DNA of 64,000 bases from Streptomyces ambofaciens ATCC 23877 (GTDB lineage Bacteria > Actinomycetota > Actinomycetes > Streptomycetales > Streptomycetaceae). This document shows, in pieces, positions 27,730-37,185 of the stretch; the stretch's first letter is position 1, and each line of letters starts with the position of its first letter. The notes beneath the pieces were generated by a model, which searched no databases, was not told the DNA's origin, and was given only the letters and a program-made list of their open reading frames with translations. Where the stretch lies: assembly GCF_001267885.1 (NCBI RefSeq), contig NZ_CP012382.1, forward strand, positions 6,683,001 through 6,747,000, given 5' to 3'. The position numbers and the translations under genes are program-made.

Positions 27730-28509
27730 GTGCTCGACTACGACAAGGAAGCGGAACGGTACGACGCCTCCCGCGGTGGCGAGCCCCGGGCCGCGGCCGC
27801 CGCCGAGGCCGTACTGAGCCTCGTACCGCCGCGGGCGCGCAGCCTGCTCGACGTCGCCTGCGGCACCGGCATCGTCACCCGGCGCCTGGCCGCCGGACGG
27901 GACGGCCTGCGGGTGACCGGCGCCGACCTCGCCCCCACCATGGCCCGTTACGCCGCCGCCCGGCTGCCCGGTGCCGTCGTCCTGGCCGACAGCCGCCGAC
28001 TGCCCTTCCGTGACAGGGAGTTCGACGCCGTCACCAGCGTCTGGCTGCTGCACCTGGCCGGTGGCGCCGACGACGTGCGGGCCGTCGTCGGGGAATGCGC
28101 CCGCGTCCTGCGGCCCGGCGGGGTCTACGTGACGACGGTAGACAAGGGCGCCTCGCACAACGTGGGCAGCGACATCGACGCCGTGCTCGCCTCCCGCCCG
28201 CCGAGCACCGCCCACGACACCGCCGGGCAGGTCGAGAGCTACGCCCGCGCGCACGGCCTGGTACCCGCGGGGTCCACCCGCTTCACCGGCCACGGTCAGG
28301 GGCGCAGCCCCCGCCGTACCATCGCCGACCTGCGACGCGGCTGGTTCGTCACGCTGCCACCGGGCGACCCGCGCGCGGAGCACTTCGCCGCCGGGCTCGC
28401 GGACCTCCCCGACCAGGACCGGCCCCGGCCCGACCCCGTCTTCACCCTGCGGGCGTTCGCGAAGCCACGGGCCCGGGGCGGCAACCCCGGCGTGCCGGGC
28501 GGCGACTGA
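27730..28509 (+). CDS. Class I SAM-dependent methyltransferase
   Basis: This 259-residue Rossmann-fold methyltransferase has the SAM motif LLDVACGTGIVTRRLA near residue 43, the acidic motif VTGADLAPTMARYA, then LPFRDREFDAVTSVWLLH and the post-III block CARVLRPGGVYVTTVDK, as in the UbiE/Methyltransf_11 group. The substrate is unknown. The start is GTG at 27730, five bases after the pterin dehydratase stop, with no strong ribosome binding site, so translation probably depends on coupling with the upstream gene. The C-terminal third is variable and likely holds the substrate lid. Cytoplasmic. Confidence 0.88.
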   Translation: MLDYDKEAERYDASRGGEPRAAAAAEAVLSLVPPRARSLLDVACGTGIVTRRLAAGRDGLRVTGADLAPTMARYAAARLPGAVVLADSRRLPFRDREFDAVTSVWLLHLAGGADDVRAVVGECARVLRPGGVYVTTVDKGASHNVGSDIDAVLASRPPSTAHDTAGQVESYARAHGLVPAGSTRFTGHGQGRSPRRTIADLRRGWFVTLPPGDPRAEHFAAGLADLPDQDRPRPDPVFTLRAFAKPRARGGNPGVPGGD

Positions 28510-28546
28510 GAGGCGGAACTCATCCGTCCTCCAGGAGGTTGGTCCC

Positions 28547-30421
28547 GTGAGGCACCCCCACACGATCCGCAGACGCCCCCGCGCCCTGGCCGCCGGCCTC
28601 GTCGCCGCAGGACTGCTCGGCGCCGGCCTGACGACGCTCACCACCGACACCGCCGAGGCCGCCACGGCGCGGCAGGTCGAGGCCCTCGACCGGGGCGTGG
28701 TCAGCGTCCACACCGGTGACGGGAACCTGGTCGGCTGGCGCTGGCTCGGCACCGACCCGGACAACGTCTCGTTCAACGTCTACCGGGCCGGTACGAAGGT
28801 CAACTCCGCGCCGGTCACCGGCACCACCACCTTCTTCCACGCCGGCGCGCCCTCCCACGCCGACTACACCGTCCGTGCCGTGGTGAACGGCACGGAGCAG
28901 GGCGACTCGGTGCACGCGATCCAGTTCAGGGCCGGCTACAAGGACGTGCCCCTCAGTCCTCCCGCCGGCGGCACGACCCCCGACGGCGTCTCCTACACCT
29001 ACGAGGCCAACGACGCCTCCGTCGGCGACCTCGACGGTGACGGCGCGCTCGACCTCGTCCTCAAGTGGCAGCCGACCAACGCCAAGGACAACTCCCAGTC
29101 CGGGTACACCGGCAACACGATCGTCGACGGCGTCAAGCTCGACGGCACCCGGCTGTGGCGCGTCGACCTGGGCCGCAACATCCGGTCCGGCGCCCACTAC
29201 ACGCAGTTCCAGGTCTACGACTACGACGGCGACGGCAGGGCCGAGGTCGCCATGAAGACGGCCGACGGCACGAAGGACGGCACCGGCGCGGTGGTCGGCA
29301 GTGCCTCGGCCGACCACCGCAACTCCTCCGGCTACATCCTCTCCGGCCCCGAGTACCTGACCATGTTCGACGGCCGCACCGGCAGGGCCATGGGCACCGT
29401 CGACTACGTCCCCGCCCGGGGCACCGTCTCCTCATGGGGCGACTCCTACGGCAACCGCGTCGACCGCTTCCTGGCGGGCACGGCCTACCTGGACGGCTCC
29501 CGCCCCTCCCTGATCATGGCGCGCGGCTACTACACGCGCTCGGTGATCGCCGCCTGGGACTGGCGGGGCGGGGCCTTCACCCGCCGCTGGACCTTCGACA
29601 CCAACTCCTCCACCAACGCCGGCAAGGGCTACGACGGCCAGGGCAACCACCAGTTGTCCGTCGCCGACGTCGACGGTGACGGCAGGGACGAGATCGTGTA
29701 CGGCGCCATGGCCGTCGACGACAACGGCAACGCCCTGTGGACCACGAGGAACGGCCACGGCGACGCCATGCACGTCGGCGACCTCGATCCGTCGCGTGCG
29801 GGCCTGGAGGAGTTCAAGGTCGACGAGGACAGCTCGAAGCCCTCCTCCTGGATGGCGGACGCGCGCACCGGTCAGATCCTCTGGGCCACCGGTGCGAGCG
29901 GCGACAACGGCCGCGGCGTCGCCGCCGACATCTGGTCCGGCAGCGCGGGCGCCGAGTCCTGGTCGTCGGCCGAGAGCGGCATCCGCAACCCGAAGGGCAC
30001 GGTGGTGAACAGCCGCAAGCCCTCCAGCGCCAACTTCCTGTCCTGGTGGGATGGCGACCCCGTCCGCGAACTCCTCGACGGCACCCGGGTCGACAAGTAC
30101 GGCACCTCCGGCGACACCCGCCTGCTCACCGGCTCCGGCGTCGCGTCCAACAACGGCACGAAGGCCACCCCGGTCCTCGCCGGCGACCTCCTCGGCGACT
30201 GGCGCGAGGAGGTCGTCTGGCGGACCGCCGACAACACGGCCCTGCGCATCTACTCCACCCCGCACGACACGGACCGCAGGATCACGACCCTGCTCCACGA
30301 CCCCCAGTACCGCACGGCCCTGGCCTGGCAGAACACCGCCTACAATCAGCCCCCGCACCCGAGCTTCTTCATCGGCGGCGGGATGGCCACGGCACCCAGG
30401 CCCACCGTGTTCACGCCCTGA
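28547..30421 (+). CDS. Secreted rhamnogalacturonan lyase (PL11)
   Basis: This 624-residue secreted enzyme cleaves rhamnogalacturonan I of pectin by beta-elimination. It has a Sec signal peptide (MRHPHTIRRRPRALAAGLVAAGLL, cleavage near TAEAA, about residue 40), an N-terminal fibronectin-like strand domain (QVEALDRGVVSVHTGDGNLVGWRWLG, the standard PL11 opening), and an eight-bladed propeller with repeated calcium-binding DxDGDG-type loops: VGDLDGDGALDLVLK, YDYDGDGRAEVAMK and VADVDGDGRDEIVYG. The Ca-binding Asp residues are intact. The start is GTG at 28547 after AGGAGG. No CBM is attached. It lies upstream of, and convergent with, the GH74 gene, forming part of the plant-cell-wall block. Confidence 0.94.
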   Translation: MRHPHTIRRRPRALAAGLVAAGLLGAGLTTLTTDTAEAATARQVEALDRGVVSVHTGDGNLVGWRWLGTDPDNVSFNVYRAGTKVNSAPVTGTTTFFHAGAPSHADYTVRAVVNGTEQGDSVHAIQFRAGYKDVPLSPPAGGTTPDGVSYTYEANDASVGDLDGDGALDLVLKWQPTNAKDNSQSGYTGNTIVDGVKLDGTRLWRVDLGRNIRSGAHYTQFQVYDYDGDGRAEVAMKTADGTKDGTGAVVGSASADHRNSSGYILSGPEYLTMFDGRTGRAMGTVDYVPARGTVSSWGDSYGNRVDRFLAGTAYLDGSRPSLIMARGYYTRSVIAAWDWRGGAFTRRWTFDTNSSTNAGKGYDGQGNHQLSVADVDGDGRDEIVYGAMAVDDNGNALWTTRNGHGDAMHVGDLDPSRAGLEEFKVDEDSSKPSSWMADARTGQILWATGASGDNGRGVAADIWSGSAGAESWSSAESGIRNPKGTVVNSRKPSSANFLSWWDGDPVRELLDGTRVDKYGTSGDTRLLTGSGVASNNGTKATPVLAGDLLGDWREEVVWRTADNTALRIYSTPHDTDRRITTLLHDPQYRTALAWQNTAYNQPPHPSFFIGGGMATAPRPTVFTP

Positions 30422-30857
30422 CCCGCCGAGCCGGGCAGGGGACGCCCGCCGATCCTCCGAGCCGGGCCGCTGCGCGGCCTCGGTGAGCGGTCGCCGCGGC
30501 GCAGCGATGTCAGTGGCACCTCGTAGGCTGCACTCATCCATCAGCCCCTGCCGGCGCTGAGCTGGAGCGGCCCCGTCCGGTCACGCGGGCGGGGCCCGCT
30601 GCCGTCCGGGTGCATCCGCAGGCCGGGCGCAGGGAGAAGGACGGGGTGAGGGCTCATCCTCGGGACCCTCGCCGCCCCCGGTGACCCGGCGGAATCACCA
30701 CCGGGGGCGGCCTCAGCCGTGCGGCCCCGGACCAGGCTTCTCGCCGGCCGGTCGGTCAGCGTGCCGAGGGGCTGCGAACCGCCGACGGGCGAGAAGCCGA
30801 TCCGGATCGAGGCCGCCCCCGACTTCGAGTCGGAGACGGCGATCTTCACGGGCCGGG
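30422..30857. other. Convergent intergenic region between lyase and xyloglucanase genes
   Basis: This 436-bp gap follows the lyase stop and the xyloglucanase stop. Apart from the hairpin at 30671-30711 I see no supported gene. Short frames in it (for example minus 30346-30537) overlap the lyase end and have no ribosome binding site or recognisable family. Confidence 0.6.
30671..30711. terminator. 13-bp-stem hairpin between convergent genes
   Basis: Arms GCCGCCCCCGGTG (30671-30683) and CACCGGGGGCGGC (30699-30711) pair perfectly around a 15-base loop. It lies between the convergent lyase and xyloglucanase genes and can end transcription from either side. Confidence 0.75.
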
Positions 30858-33503
30858 TCAGCCGGCGACCGAGCACTTCCCGCCCGCCACCTCGAAGACG
30901 GACGGCACCGCGTTCGTCCCCGACCAGCTCCCCGTGAAGCCGAAGTTCACCGAGGCGCCGGGGGCCACGTTGCGGTTCCAGTCGACGTTCCTCGCCGTCA
31001 CCGTGGTGCCCGACCGGGAGTGCTCGGCGTTCCACATCTGGGTCACCCGCTGGCCGTTCGCGAAGGGCCAGCCGAGGGACCAGCCCGTCCAGGGGGCCGT
31101 ACCGGTGTTGGTGAGCCGGACGTCCGCCTGGAAGCCGCCGGACCACTGGTTGGTGATCGTGTACGTCACCGCGCAGGCGGCCGTCGGCGTCGGGTCGGGG
31201 CCGGGACCGGTGCCGGCCGTGTCGCCGTAGACGACGCCCCGGCCGTTGGTCGCCACGTACACCCGCCCGTACACCCGCGGGTCACCGGTGATGGCGGCCC
31301 CGGTCCAGCCCCACTGGTGGGCGTCGTCGTTGACGCGGGTCCAGGTGGCGCCCTGGTCGGTGGAGCGGAAGATGCCGCGGACACCGCCGATCTTCGCACT
31401 GGTGTAGAGGGTCTGGTAGGAGGCGCCCGGCGCCGCCTTGCCGAAACCGATCGTGTCGGCCGCCTCGACGTTCGGGAGCCCGGTGAAGGTCGCACCGCCG
31501 TCCGTCGAGTGCCACAGGCCGTACGGCCCGTCCGGCGCGCCCCCGGCCAGCCACACGTCGCCCTCGCCGCCCGGCAGGGCCTTGAAGCGGACGCTGTCAC
31601 CGGCGGGCAGGCCGGTCGCCGCCGACGCGGTGAAGGTCGCTCCGCCGTCCTTGCTGACGTAGAACGTGCCGGACTTGAAGCCGTAGAAGGTCTTCGGGTC
31701 CACCCGGTCGGACTCGACCACCGCGCCGGCCGGGATGCCGCTCGACGCCTGCCAGGACGTGCCGAAGCCCGTCGTGTGGTGCACCCCGGTGCCCTCGGGG
31801 CTCCACACGAAGCGGCTGCCGTCCGCGCCCGCCGCGACCGTGCCGCCGCCGCTCACCCCCGCCGGGTCGGTCCCGCCGAACCAGGTGGCGCCGTTGTCCG
31901 TCGAGAACGCGATGTGCGGGCCGGAGTCCAGGTTGCCCGCCCGGACGACCGTGTCCGGCTTCGCCTCCGCGAAGTCCAGGCTCGTGGAGGAGGTGAAGTT
32001 CGGGGAGGTGAACATCATCGAGGGGACCTCGGTCAGGCTCGTGTGCCGGAAGCCGCCGACGTCACCCAGCGCGCTGAGCAGCGGGGCCCCGGAGGGCGGA
32101 GAGGCCAGGTCGTTGACCGCCGTCTCCTCCAGGCCGCGCACCATCGGTTCGATGGCGAACTTGCCGCCCGAGTCCCAGTTCGTGAGGTTCTCCGTGCCGT
32201 AGATCGTCGCTCCCGTCCCGTACATCATCCGGTCCGGGTCGAACGGGTCGATCTCCAGTGCCTCCGTCATCCAGCCCAGCTTCGGCGTCTGCTCGGGCGG
32301 CGTCGGGTTCGCGCCCCAGGTCAGCCACGGGGAGGAGGAGACGTCCATCGTGTACCGGTTCTCACGCTCCGGGTACGACGTGTAGTTCCAGGCCTGTGTC
32401 CAGGACGCGCCGCTGTCCGTGGAGCGGAAGATCTGCGTGTCCGGCCACCAGGAGCTGTACGCCGTCGCCATCACCGTCCCGGGGTTCTGCCGGTCGACGG
32501 TCAGGCCGCTGAAGCCGTAGAAGGTGTCCGCCTCCGCGACCGGACTGATGTCCGTCCAGGTGCCGGTCGCCGTCGCGTAGCGGAACAGCCGGCCCTTGCC
32601 GCCGTCGTACGGGCCGCCCGTGTCGCTGTACGCGAGGTAGAGGTAGCCGTTCTCCGCGTCCAGCACGCCCTTGTGGGCCAGGTGCCCGGTGGGCTGCCCG
32701 GCGACGCGCTGCCAGGTGGCGCCCGCGTCCGTCGAGCGGTAGACCGCGTTCTCCTTGTCGGCGACCCCGACGTAGACCGTCTTCGTGGGTGCGCCGGCGG
32801 AGCCCGTCGACTCGTCGAAGGTCACCCAGACGATGCCCTGGTTGTCGGAGGCGTAGCCGCTCGCGTCGGAGGGGTCCTGCGCGTAGTTGCCGGGGTTCGG
32901 GAAGGCCGTCACCTCGGACCAGGTCACCCCCGCGTCCGTCGACCGCCACAGGCCGTTGCCGCTGGGCGCGCCCAGGTACAGCACGTCGTTGTCGTGCGGG
33001 TCGACGGCCAGCCGTTCGCCCATGCCGCGGCCCGGCATGTTGCCGCCCAGCTTGAAGGGCAGGTCGGTCTTCTCCCAGCTAGCGCCGCGGTCAGCGGACC
33101 GCAGCACCGCGCCGTTGCCCGGGTCCCAGTCGTTGGTGTACGTGCCGACCGCCGCGTACACCCGGTCCGGGTCGACGGAGTCGGAGGCGACACTGACCAC
33201 GCCGGTGTGACCCCAGTCGTCCCAGCCGACGTGGTCGAGCAGCGGCGTCCACGTCCGGGTCGCCTCCTGCCAGCGGTAGGCGCCGCCGATGTCGGTGCGG
33301 GCGTAGGCGAGGTCCTTCTCGGTGCGGTTGAAGACGATGCCGGGGACGAAGCCGCCGCCGTCGATGCGGGCGTTCTTCCAGGTGTAGGTGTCGGCGGCGA
33401 CGGCCGCCTTCGGTGCGTCGGCGGCCAGCGCGGCGGGCGGACCGCCGGTGAGGAGGCCGGCTCCCAGGGCCAGCAGGAGGGTGAGGATCCGGGTTCTTCG
33501 CAC
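30858..33503 (-). CDS. Secreted xyloglucanase / endoglucanase GH74 with CBM2
   Basis: This 881-residue secreted enzyme hydrolyses xyloglucan backbone. It has a Sec signal peptide (about 1-28), the GH74 tandem seven-bladed propellers (about 38-760), and a C-terminal family 2 carbohydrate-binding module (776-881, with paired cysteines in ACAVTYTITNQW and GGKCSVAG and surface Trp residues). The catalytic pair is recognisable: Asp71 in YARTDIGGAYRW, and the second Asp in SALGDVGGFRH. Repeated DGGATW- and DAGATWQR-type Asp-box turns fill the blades. The start is GTG at 33503; GGAAGGACGG lies further upstream than ideal, so the start has some doubt. It probably works with the GH48 and GH6 enzymes beside it. 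Confidence 0.95.
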   Translation of the reverse strand: MRRTRILTLLLALGAGLLTGGPPAALAADAPKAAVAADTYTWKNARIDGGGFVPGIVFNRTEKDLAYARTDIGGAYRWQEATRTWTPLLDHVGWDDWGHTGVVSVASDSVDPDRVYAAVGTYTNDWDPGNGAVLRSADRGASWEKTDLPFKLGGNMPGRGMGERLAVDPHDNDVLYLGAPSGNGLWRSTDAGVTWSEVTAFPNPGNYAQDPSDASGYASDNQGIVWVTFDESTGSAGAPTKTVYVGVADKENAVYRSTDAGATWQRVAGQPTGHLAHKGVLDAENGYLYLAYSDTGGPYDGGKGRLFRYATATGTWTDISPVAEADTFYGFSGLTVDRQNPGTVMATAYSSWWPDTQIFRSTDSGASWTQAWNYTSYPERENRYTMDVSSSPWLTWGANPTPPEQTPKLGWMTEALEIDPFDPDRMMYGTGATIYGTENLTNWDSGGKFAIEPMVRGLEETAVNDLASPPSGAPLLSALGDVGGFRHTSLTEVPSMMFTSPNFTSSTSLDFAEAKPDTVVRAGNLDSGPHIAFSTDNGATWFGGTDPAGVSGGGTVAAGADGSRFVWSPEGTGVHHTTGFGTSWQASSGIPAGAVVESDRVDPKTFYGFKSGTFYVSKDGGATFTASAATGLPAGDSVRFKALPGGEGDVWLAGGAPDGPYGLWHSTDGGATFTGLPNVEAADTIGFGKAAPGASYQTLYTSAKIGGVRGIFRSTDQGATWTRVNDDAHQWGWTGAAITGDPRVYGRVYVATNGRGVVYGDTAGTGPGPDPTPTAACAVTYTITNQWSGGFQADVRLTNTGTAPWTGWSLGWPFANGQRVTQMWNAEHSRSGTTVTARNVDWNRNVAPGASVNFGFTGSWSGTNAVPSVFEVAGGKCSVAG

Positions 33504-33660
33504 GGTGGGGAACCGTCCTTCCGTCAGGAGCAGAACACATGCGAGGGCCGGGCGGCCTCGGCGTGGACGAGGGCCGCCCGGCAGGTGGTCCCGCCGTCCG
33601 GTGGCGGAACCGAGCACACGGAGCCGTCAGACGCCACCGTGGGTGGGACGTTGCCCGTGA

Positions 33661-33718
33661 CGCCCCCGTCAGGGGCGCGGGGAACTGCGCGACCGGCCAC
33701 GCACGGCCCGCAGCCGAA
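33661..33718. repeat. Streptomyces interspersed intergenic repeat with hairpin
   Basis: The run from 33671 (AGGGGCGCGGGGAACTGCGC) to the CCCGCAGCCGAA ending near 33718 matches, from memory, a short element scattered between genes in many Streptomyces genomes. Its left end with the preceding bases forms a hairpin, CGCCCC (33661-33666) with GGGGCG (33672-33677), which could terminate the GH48 transcript. Only one copy is seen in this window, so the repeat status rests on recollection. Confidence 0.55.
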
Positions 33719-33751
33719 ACACCGCCCCACCCGCGGAGCGCCTCGCGGGGG

Positions 33752-36673
33752 CTATTCGAGCAGCTCCGCGTACGAACCCATGGCGAGGGCTATGTCCGCC
33801 TGGGCCCAGAACCGGTGGTACGTGAAGGTGGGCGCGGCACCGCCCGCGAGATAGCTCTCGATCTTCGACCAGGACGGGTCGTCCTGGTAGAAGGAGCGGA
33901 TCGAGGAGAAGGTCGACGACGCGTCGATCCTGTCGCCGTTCGGCATGGTCCCGGTCCAGCCGCTGGGGACGTGCACCGGGTCGTCGAAGCGGTTGTAGTC
34001 GGCGCGGGTCTCCGGGACGGCGATGCCGAGCGCGTCCTGGTTGTTCTCCCACATGCCGTCGAGCAGCGCCTTGGCGGTCGCGGCCGCCTCCGTGTCGCCC
34101 GAGCGGTCGGCGTAGTACGTCAGGGTCTTGGCGTACGCCGCCGCCACGCCCACGTCGTTGGTGTAGTCCGCGACGGTGACGTGCAGGTCGCCGTTGGCAC
34201 CCGGCGAGGTGGCGTTCCAGGTGTCCGGCTTGCCCGACCACTTCAGCGTCGAGGGCATCAGGAACGTGCCGTCCGGGTTGACCGTCGTCTCCGACAGCGC
34301 CCAGTCGACCCACTTGTCCAGGACCTCCTTGGCCCGTGCGTCGCCGCTCTGCTGGTAGTACTCGGCGACCCGCTCCATGGACCACGCCTGGAAGCCGAAC
34401 CACTGGTTGGACGGCGGGTCGTGGTACACCGGCTTCTCGTCGTAGTACATGCCGTAGAACGTCGGCGTGCCGGCCGGCGGGGTCGCGTACCGGCCCGCCC
34501 AGCTGTTGGTCGCGCCGCCCGCGATGGCACCCTCGTCGGACTGGAGCCAGCGGTAGAACTCCACCTGGCGGTCGAGTGACTTGGCCCAGTCGGACGCGCC
34601 CGTGGCCGACTTCGGCTTCAGGTCGTCGTAGGTGCTCAGCGCGTACGCGGCCAGCGGGTTCTGGTAGCCGCCGTGGGTGTGGCTGGAACCGATGCGCCAG
34701 GCCCAGCCCGCCGAGGTGTCCACCGCGCCGCCCCAGGCGTAGTACCAGGACAGCAGGTAGTGCGAGGAGTCCTTGCCGGTGCCCGCCGGGCAGCCGGCCG
34801 GCCCCACGCAGTTGCCGACCTTCTTGAAGTACTTGTCGAACATGGCGTAGCGCAGGTAGTCGCCCATCTTGGCGGCCTTGTCGAGGGTGCCGGCGATCTC
34901 GTCGCCCTTGCCCTGCTCCTCGGCCCACTTGTCCGCCCAGTACGCGGCCTGCACGGCCCGCGCGTCGGCGTCCGGGGCGTTGGTGAACTTCCACTGCTTG
35001 GCGTAGGACGCGTCACCGGTGAACAGGTCCAGGTAGCCGTTCTTGCCGCCGTACTTGAAGGCGTCGCAGGTCGGCTGCGGCACCGTCTCCCACACCGACT
35101 CCTGCGCGCCGCGCTGGAAGGTGTTGATGTACGAAGGGCCGGTGTCCGACGGACCCGCCTCGCACTTGCCGGGCGAGTTGCCGTAACCGTAGGTGTTGTC
35201 GACGTCCTGGAGCCAGTGCATGCCGTAGACGTCGTCCGTGCCGTACGCCGACTTCAGCTCGCCGGCGATCGGGTCGGGGCCGACGGAGACCGCGCCGTCC
35301 AGCTTGGCCGGGTACTCCTCGGGCGTGTCCAGCTCGGGGGCGTACGTCGCCGGCTTCGAGGCGTTGTAGGCCGAGTTGGTCGGCTGGTCGGCGTGGGTGG
35401 GGATCATGTACGTCTCCATAATCTCCCAGGCGTTGTTGAACCGCTCCCAGTCACCGGTCACCTTGCCGTACATGGCCTGGAGCCACAGCAGGTAGCTGTA
35501 CGCCTCGGACGTGGTCTCGTGGCCGTGGTCGGGGGCCTCGACGATCAGCGTCTCGACCGAGTGGTACGGGATGCCCTCCGGCGAGAAGTAGCCGTTCGCC
35601 GGGTCGGTGATCTTCCCGTAGAGCTCCAGGAACCGGGCGTCGTAGTCCTTCGCCGCGGCCAGCTGCGTCACGGTGACCGCCGCCTTGCCGTGCCCCGGTG
35701 CCGTCGACTCGAAGACCGCCGAACCGCTGCCGGAGGCGTCGGCCGCGACGGTCACCTTCTGGGCGGTGTTCCAGTTCGCCGGGGTGAAGGTGAGACTCGC
35801 GCCGCCGGTGACGGTCAGGCCGGTGTTGCCGCTCGCGCGGGCCGTCGTCACGGTGACGTTCGCGGCCGGCTGCTTCGACAGCTTGACCTCGTAGGTCCCC
35901 GACTCGCCCTGCTGCACGCCCAGTTGGGCCGGAGTGGCCACCACGGTCGGTCCCGAGGCGACCGTGATGCCGACCGGCGTCGAGTCCCCGGAGGCACCCG
36001 TGCTGTCGTACGCCTTCGCCACCAGGGAATGACTGCCCACGGTCAAGCCAGAGGCGGAGTACGTGTACGGCGAGCTGGTGTCGGTGCCCAGCAGCCGCGT
36101 GTCGTCGTAGAACTCGACCTTGCTGATCGTGGCGCCGTCGGCGGCGGCCGCCGTGGCCGCCAGCGGGACCGCCTCGCCCTGCGAGTAGACCGCGCCGGCC
36201 TCCGGGCTGGTGAGTACGGTGATCGGCGGCTGGTGCGCGCCGGCGCAGGCGGTGCCGTTGACCGCGAAGCTCGTCGGCGCGGCGTTGGTGCCGCTGTAGG
36301 TGAACTGGCCGCCGGCGGTGACGGCGGAGCCGGCCGCGACCCGGGCGTTGTACGAGGCGTTCTTCACGGTGACGGTCCGGCCCGACTGGGACCAGGTGCC
36401 GTTCCAGCCGTTGGTCAGCTTCTGGTTGCCCGCGTAGTCGTACGTCAGGGTCCAGCCGTCGATGGCGTCGGAGCCCCGGTTGGTGAGCGTCAGCTCCGCG
36501 GTGAAGCCGGAGCCCCAGTCGTTGGTCTTGTAGTCGACGCTGCACCGGAGTGCCGCCGCCTGGGCGGGGGACGAACCGGTGCCCAGCAGGGTGAGGGGTA
36601 AGGCGAGGGCCGCCAGCGCGGCCGTCCACAGGCGCCGCGCGGTGCGGCGTCCGGGTCTGTGTCCGGGATGCAT
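33752..36673 (-). CDS. Secreted GH48 reducing-end cellobiohydrolase with N-terminal CBM2
   Basis: This 973-residue cellulase processively releases cellobiose from reducing ends of cellulose. Domains in order: Arg-rich signal peptide (1-40), CBM2 (about 43-143, with bounding Cys44 and Cys143), an immunoglobulin-like module (150-240), a further beta-sandwich linker (241-338, with [19 protein letters not shown]), and the GH48 catalytic domain (about 343-973). The proposed acid Glu390 lies in [13 protein letters not shown]. The domain looks complete to the last helix. The ATG at 36673 follows AAGGAGG. Upstream, a TTGACC box (36776-36771) and CACTAT box (36753-36748) 17 bp apart precede a perfect 14-bp CebR-type operator at 36735-36748, so repression by CebR relieved by cello-oligosaccharides is likely. 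Confidence 0.96.
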   Translation of the reverse strand: MHPGHRPGRRTARRLWTAALAALALPLTLLGTGSSPAQAAALRCSVDYKTNDWGSGFTAELTLTNRGSDAIDGWTLTYDYAGNQKLTNGWNGTWSQSGRTVTVKNASYNARVAAGSAVTAGGQFTYSGTNAAPTSFAVNGTACAGAHQPPITVLTSPEAGAVYSQGEAVPLAATAAAADGATISKVEFYDDTRLLGTDTSSPYTYSASGLTVGSHSLVAKAYDSTGASGDSTPVGITVASGPTVVATPAQLGVQQGESGTYEVKLSKQPAANVTVTTARASGNTGLTVTGGASLTFTPANWNTAQKVTVAADASGSGSAVFESTAPGHGKAAVTVTQLAAAKDYDARFLELYGKITDPANGYFSPEGIPYHSVETLIVEAPDHGHETTSEAYSYLLWLQAMYGKVTGDWERFNNAWEIMETYMIPTHADQPTNSAYNASKPATYAPELDTPEEYPAKLDGAVSVGPDPIAGELKSAYGTDDVYGMHWLQDVDNTYGYGNSPGKCEAGPSDTGPSYINTFQRGAQESVWETVPQPTCDAFKYGGKNGYLDLFTGDASYAKQWKFTNAPDADARAVQAAYWADKWAEEQGKGDEIAGTLDKAAKMGDYLRYAMFDKYFKKVGNCVGPAGCPAGTGKDSSHYLLSWYYAWGGAVDTSAGWAWRIGSSHTHGGYQNPLAAYALSTYDDLKPKSATGASDWAKSLDRQVEFYRWLQSDEGAIAGGATNSWAGRYATPPAGTPTFYGMYYDEKPVYHDPPSNQWFGFQAWSMERVAEYYQQSGDARAKEVLDKWVDWALSETTVNPDGTFLMPSTLKWSGKPDTWNATSPGANGDLHVTVADYTNDVGVAAAYAKTLTYYADRSGDTEAAATAKALLDGMWENNQDALGIAVPETRADYNRFDDPVHVPSGWTGTMPNGDRIDASSTFSSIRSFYQDDPSWSKIESYLAGGAAPTFTYHRFWAQADIALAMGSYAELLE

Positions 36674-36734
36674 GGTGCTGGTTCCTCCTTGCGGCTCGGG
36701 GAGGGTGGGGGAGGAGCGACAAGCCTTGAACCAG

Positions 36735-36748
36735 TGGGAGCGCTCCCA
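36735..36748. promoter_or_regulatory. CebR-type operator of the GH48 gene
   Basis: The perfect 14-bp palindrome TGGGAGCGCTCCCA is the operator recognised by the LacI-type cellulose-utilisation repressor CebR in Streptomyces. It lies directly after the putative -10 (CACTAT at 36753-36748 on the minus strand), over the expected start of transcription, so a bound repressor would block initiation. Confidence 0.88.
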
Positions 36749-36776
36749 TAGTGAAGAGGGCGCCCGAAGCGGTCAA
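36748..36776 (-). promoter_or_regulatory. Putative promoter of the GH48 gene
   Basis: On the minus strand, TTGACC (36776-36771) and CACTAT (36753-36748) are separated by 17 bp, a good fit to a housekeeping-type promoter. It is about 75 bp upstream of the ATG, and the CebR-type palindrome overlaps its downstream edge. Confidence 0.55.
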
Positions 36777-36876
36777 GATGTGTGAACAGTCGAAAAGATT
36801 CGACAGTCGGCGGCGGGAGAAAGTTGGTAACTCCTCTGTTCTTTGCCGTCACTTGGCGCTACCTTCGCTGAACCAG

Positions 36877-36890
36877 TGGGAGCGGTTCCA
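36877..36890. promoter_or_regulatory. Imperfect CebR-type operator of the GH6 gene
   Basis: TGGGAGCGGTTCCA differs from the consensus palindrome at two positions. It lies upstream of the GH6 gene, 12 bp after a TACCTT box (36860-36865) that could be its -10; the matching -35 (about 36837-36842) is poor. The eight bases before it (TGAACCAG) are also found before the GH48 operator, so the two sites form a 23-base direct repeat (36727-36749 and 36869-36891) with two differences. Confidence 0.72.
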
Positions 36891-37185
36891 TCAGTCGACG
36901 CGTTGGTCACGGCGCGCCTGAACTGCGAGGAGTCGCTCATGCGCCACCCCCCGCTCCATCTTCCGCGTTCAGGACTTTTAGCCGCCGGTGCGGCCCGTCC
37001 GACGCGTCACCGGCCGGCCCGCCGGCCCGTACCGCCCCCGGGCGCTTGCACCGTGCCCGCGGGTCGTTCCTGAGCTCCCCCGACCGGCGGCACCCCCATG
37101 CCGTCCGGCGACGGGCCGCGCCCGAGACGGCGCGCGGTCCCGGACGACAGCACCCGCACCCCCACGAAAGAAGGAATGCGTACTC

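Noticed and set aside
30346..30537. 63-codon frame on the minus strand starting MSAAYEVPLTSLRR
   Set aside because: It overlaps the 3' end of the rhamnogalacturonan lyase gene, has no clear ribosome binding site and no recognised family.
33644..33657. Weak CebR-like sequence (TGGGACGTTGCCCG) upstream of the GH74 gene
   Set aside because: It differs from the palindrome at too many positions and lies inside the GH48-GH74 interval far from the GH74 start; chance is as likely.
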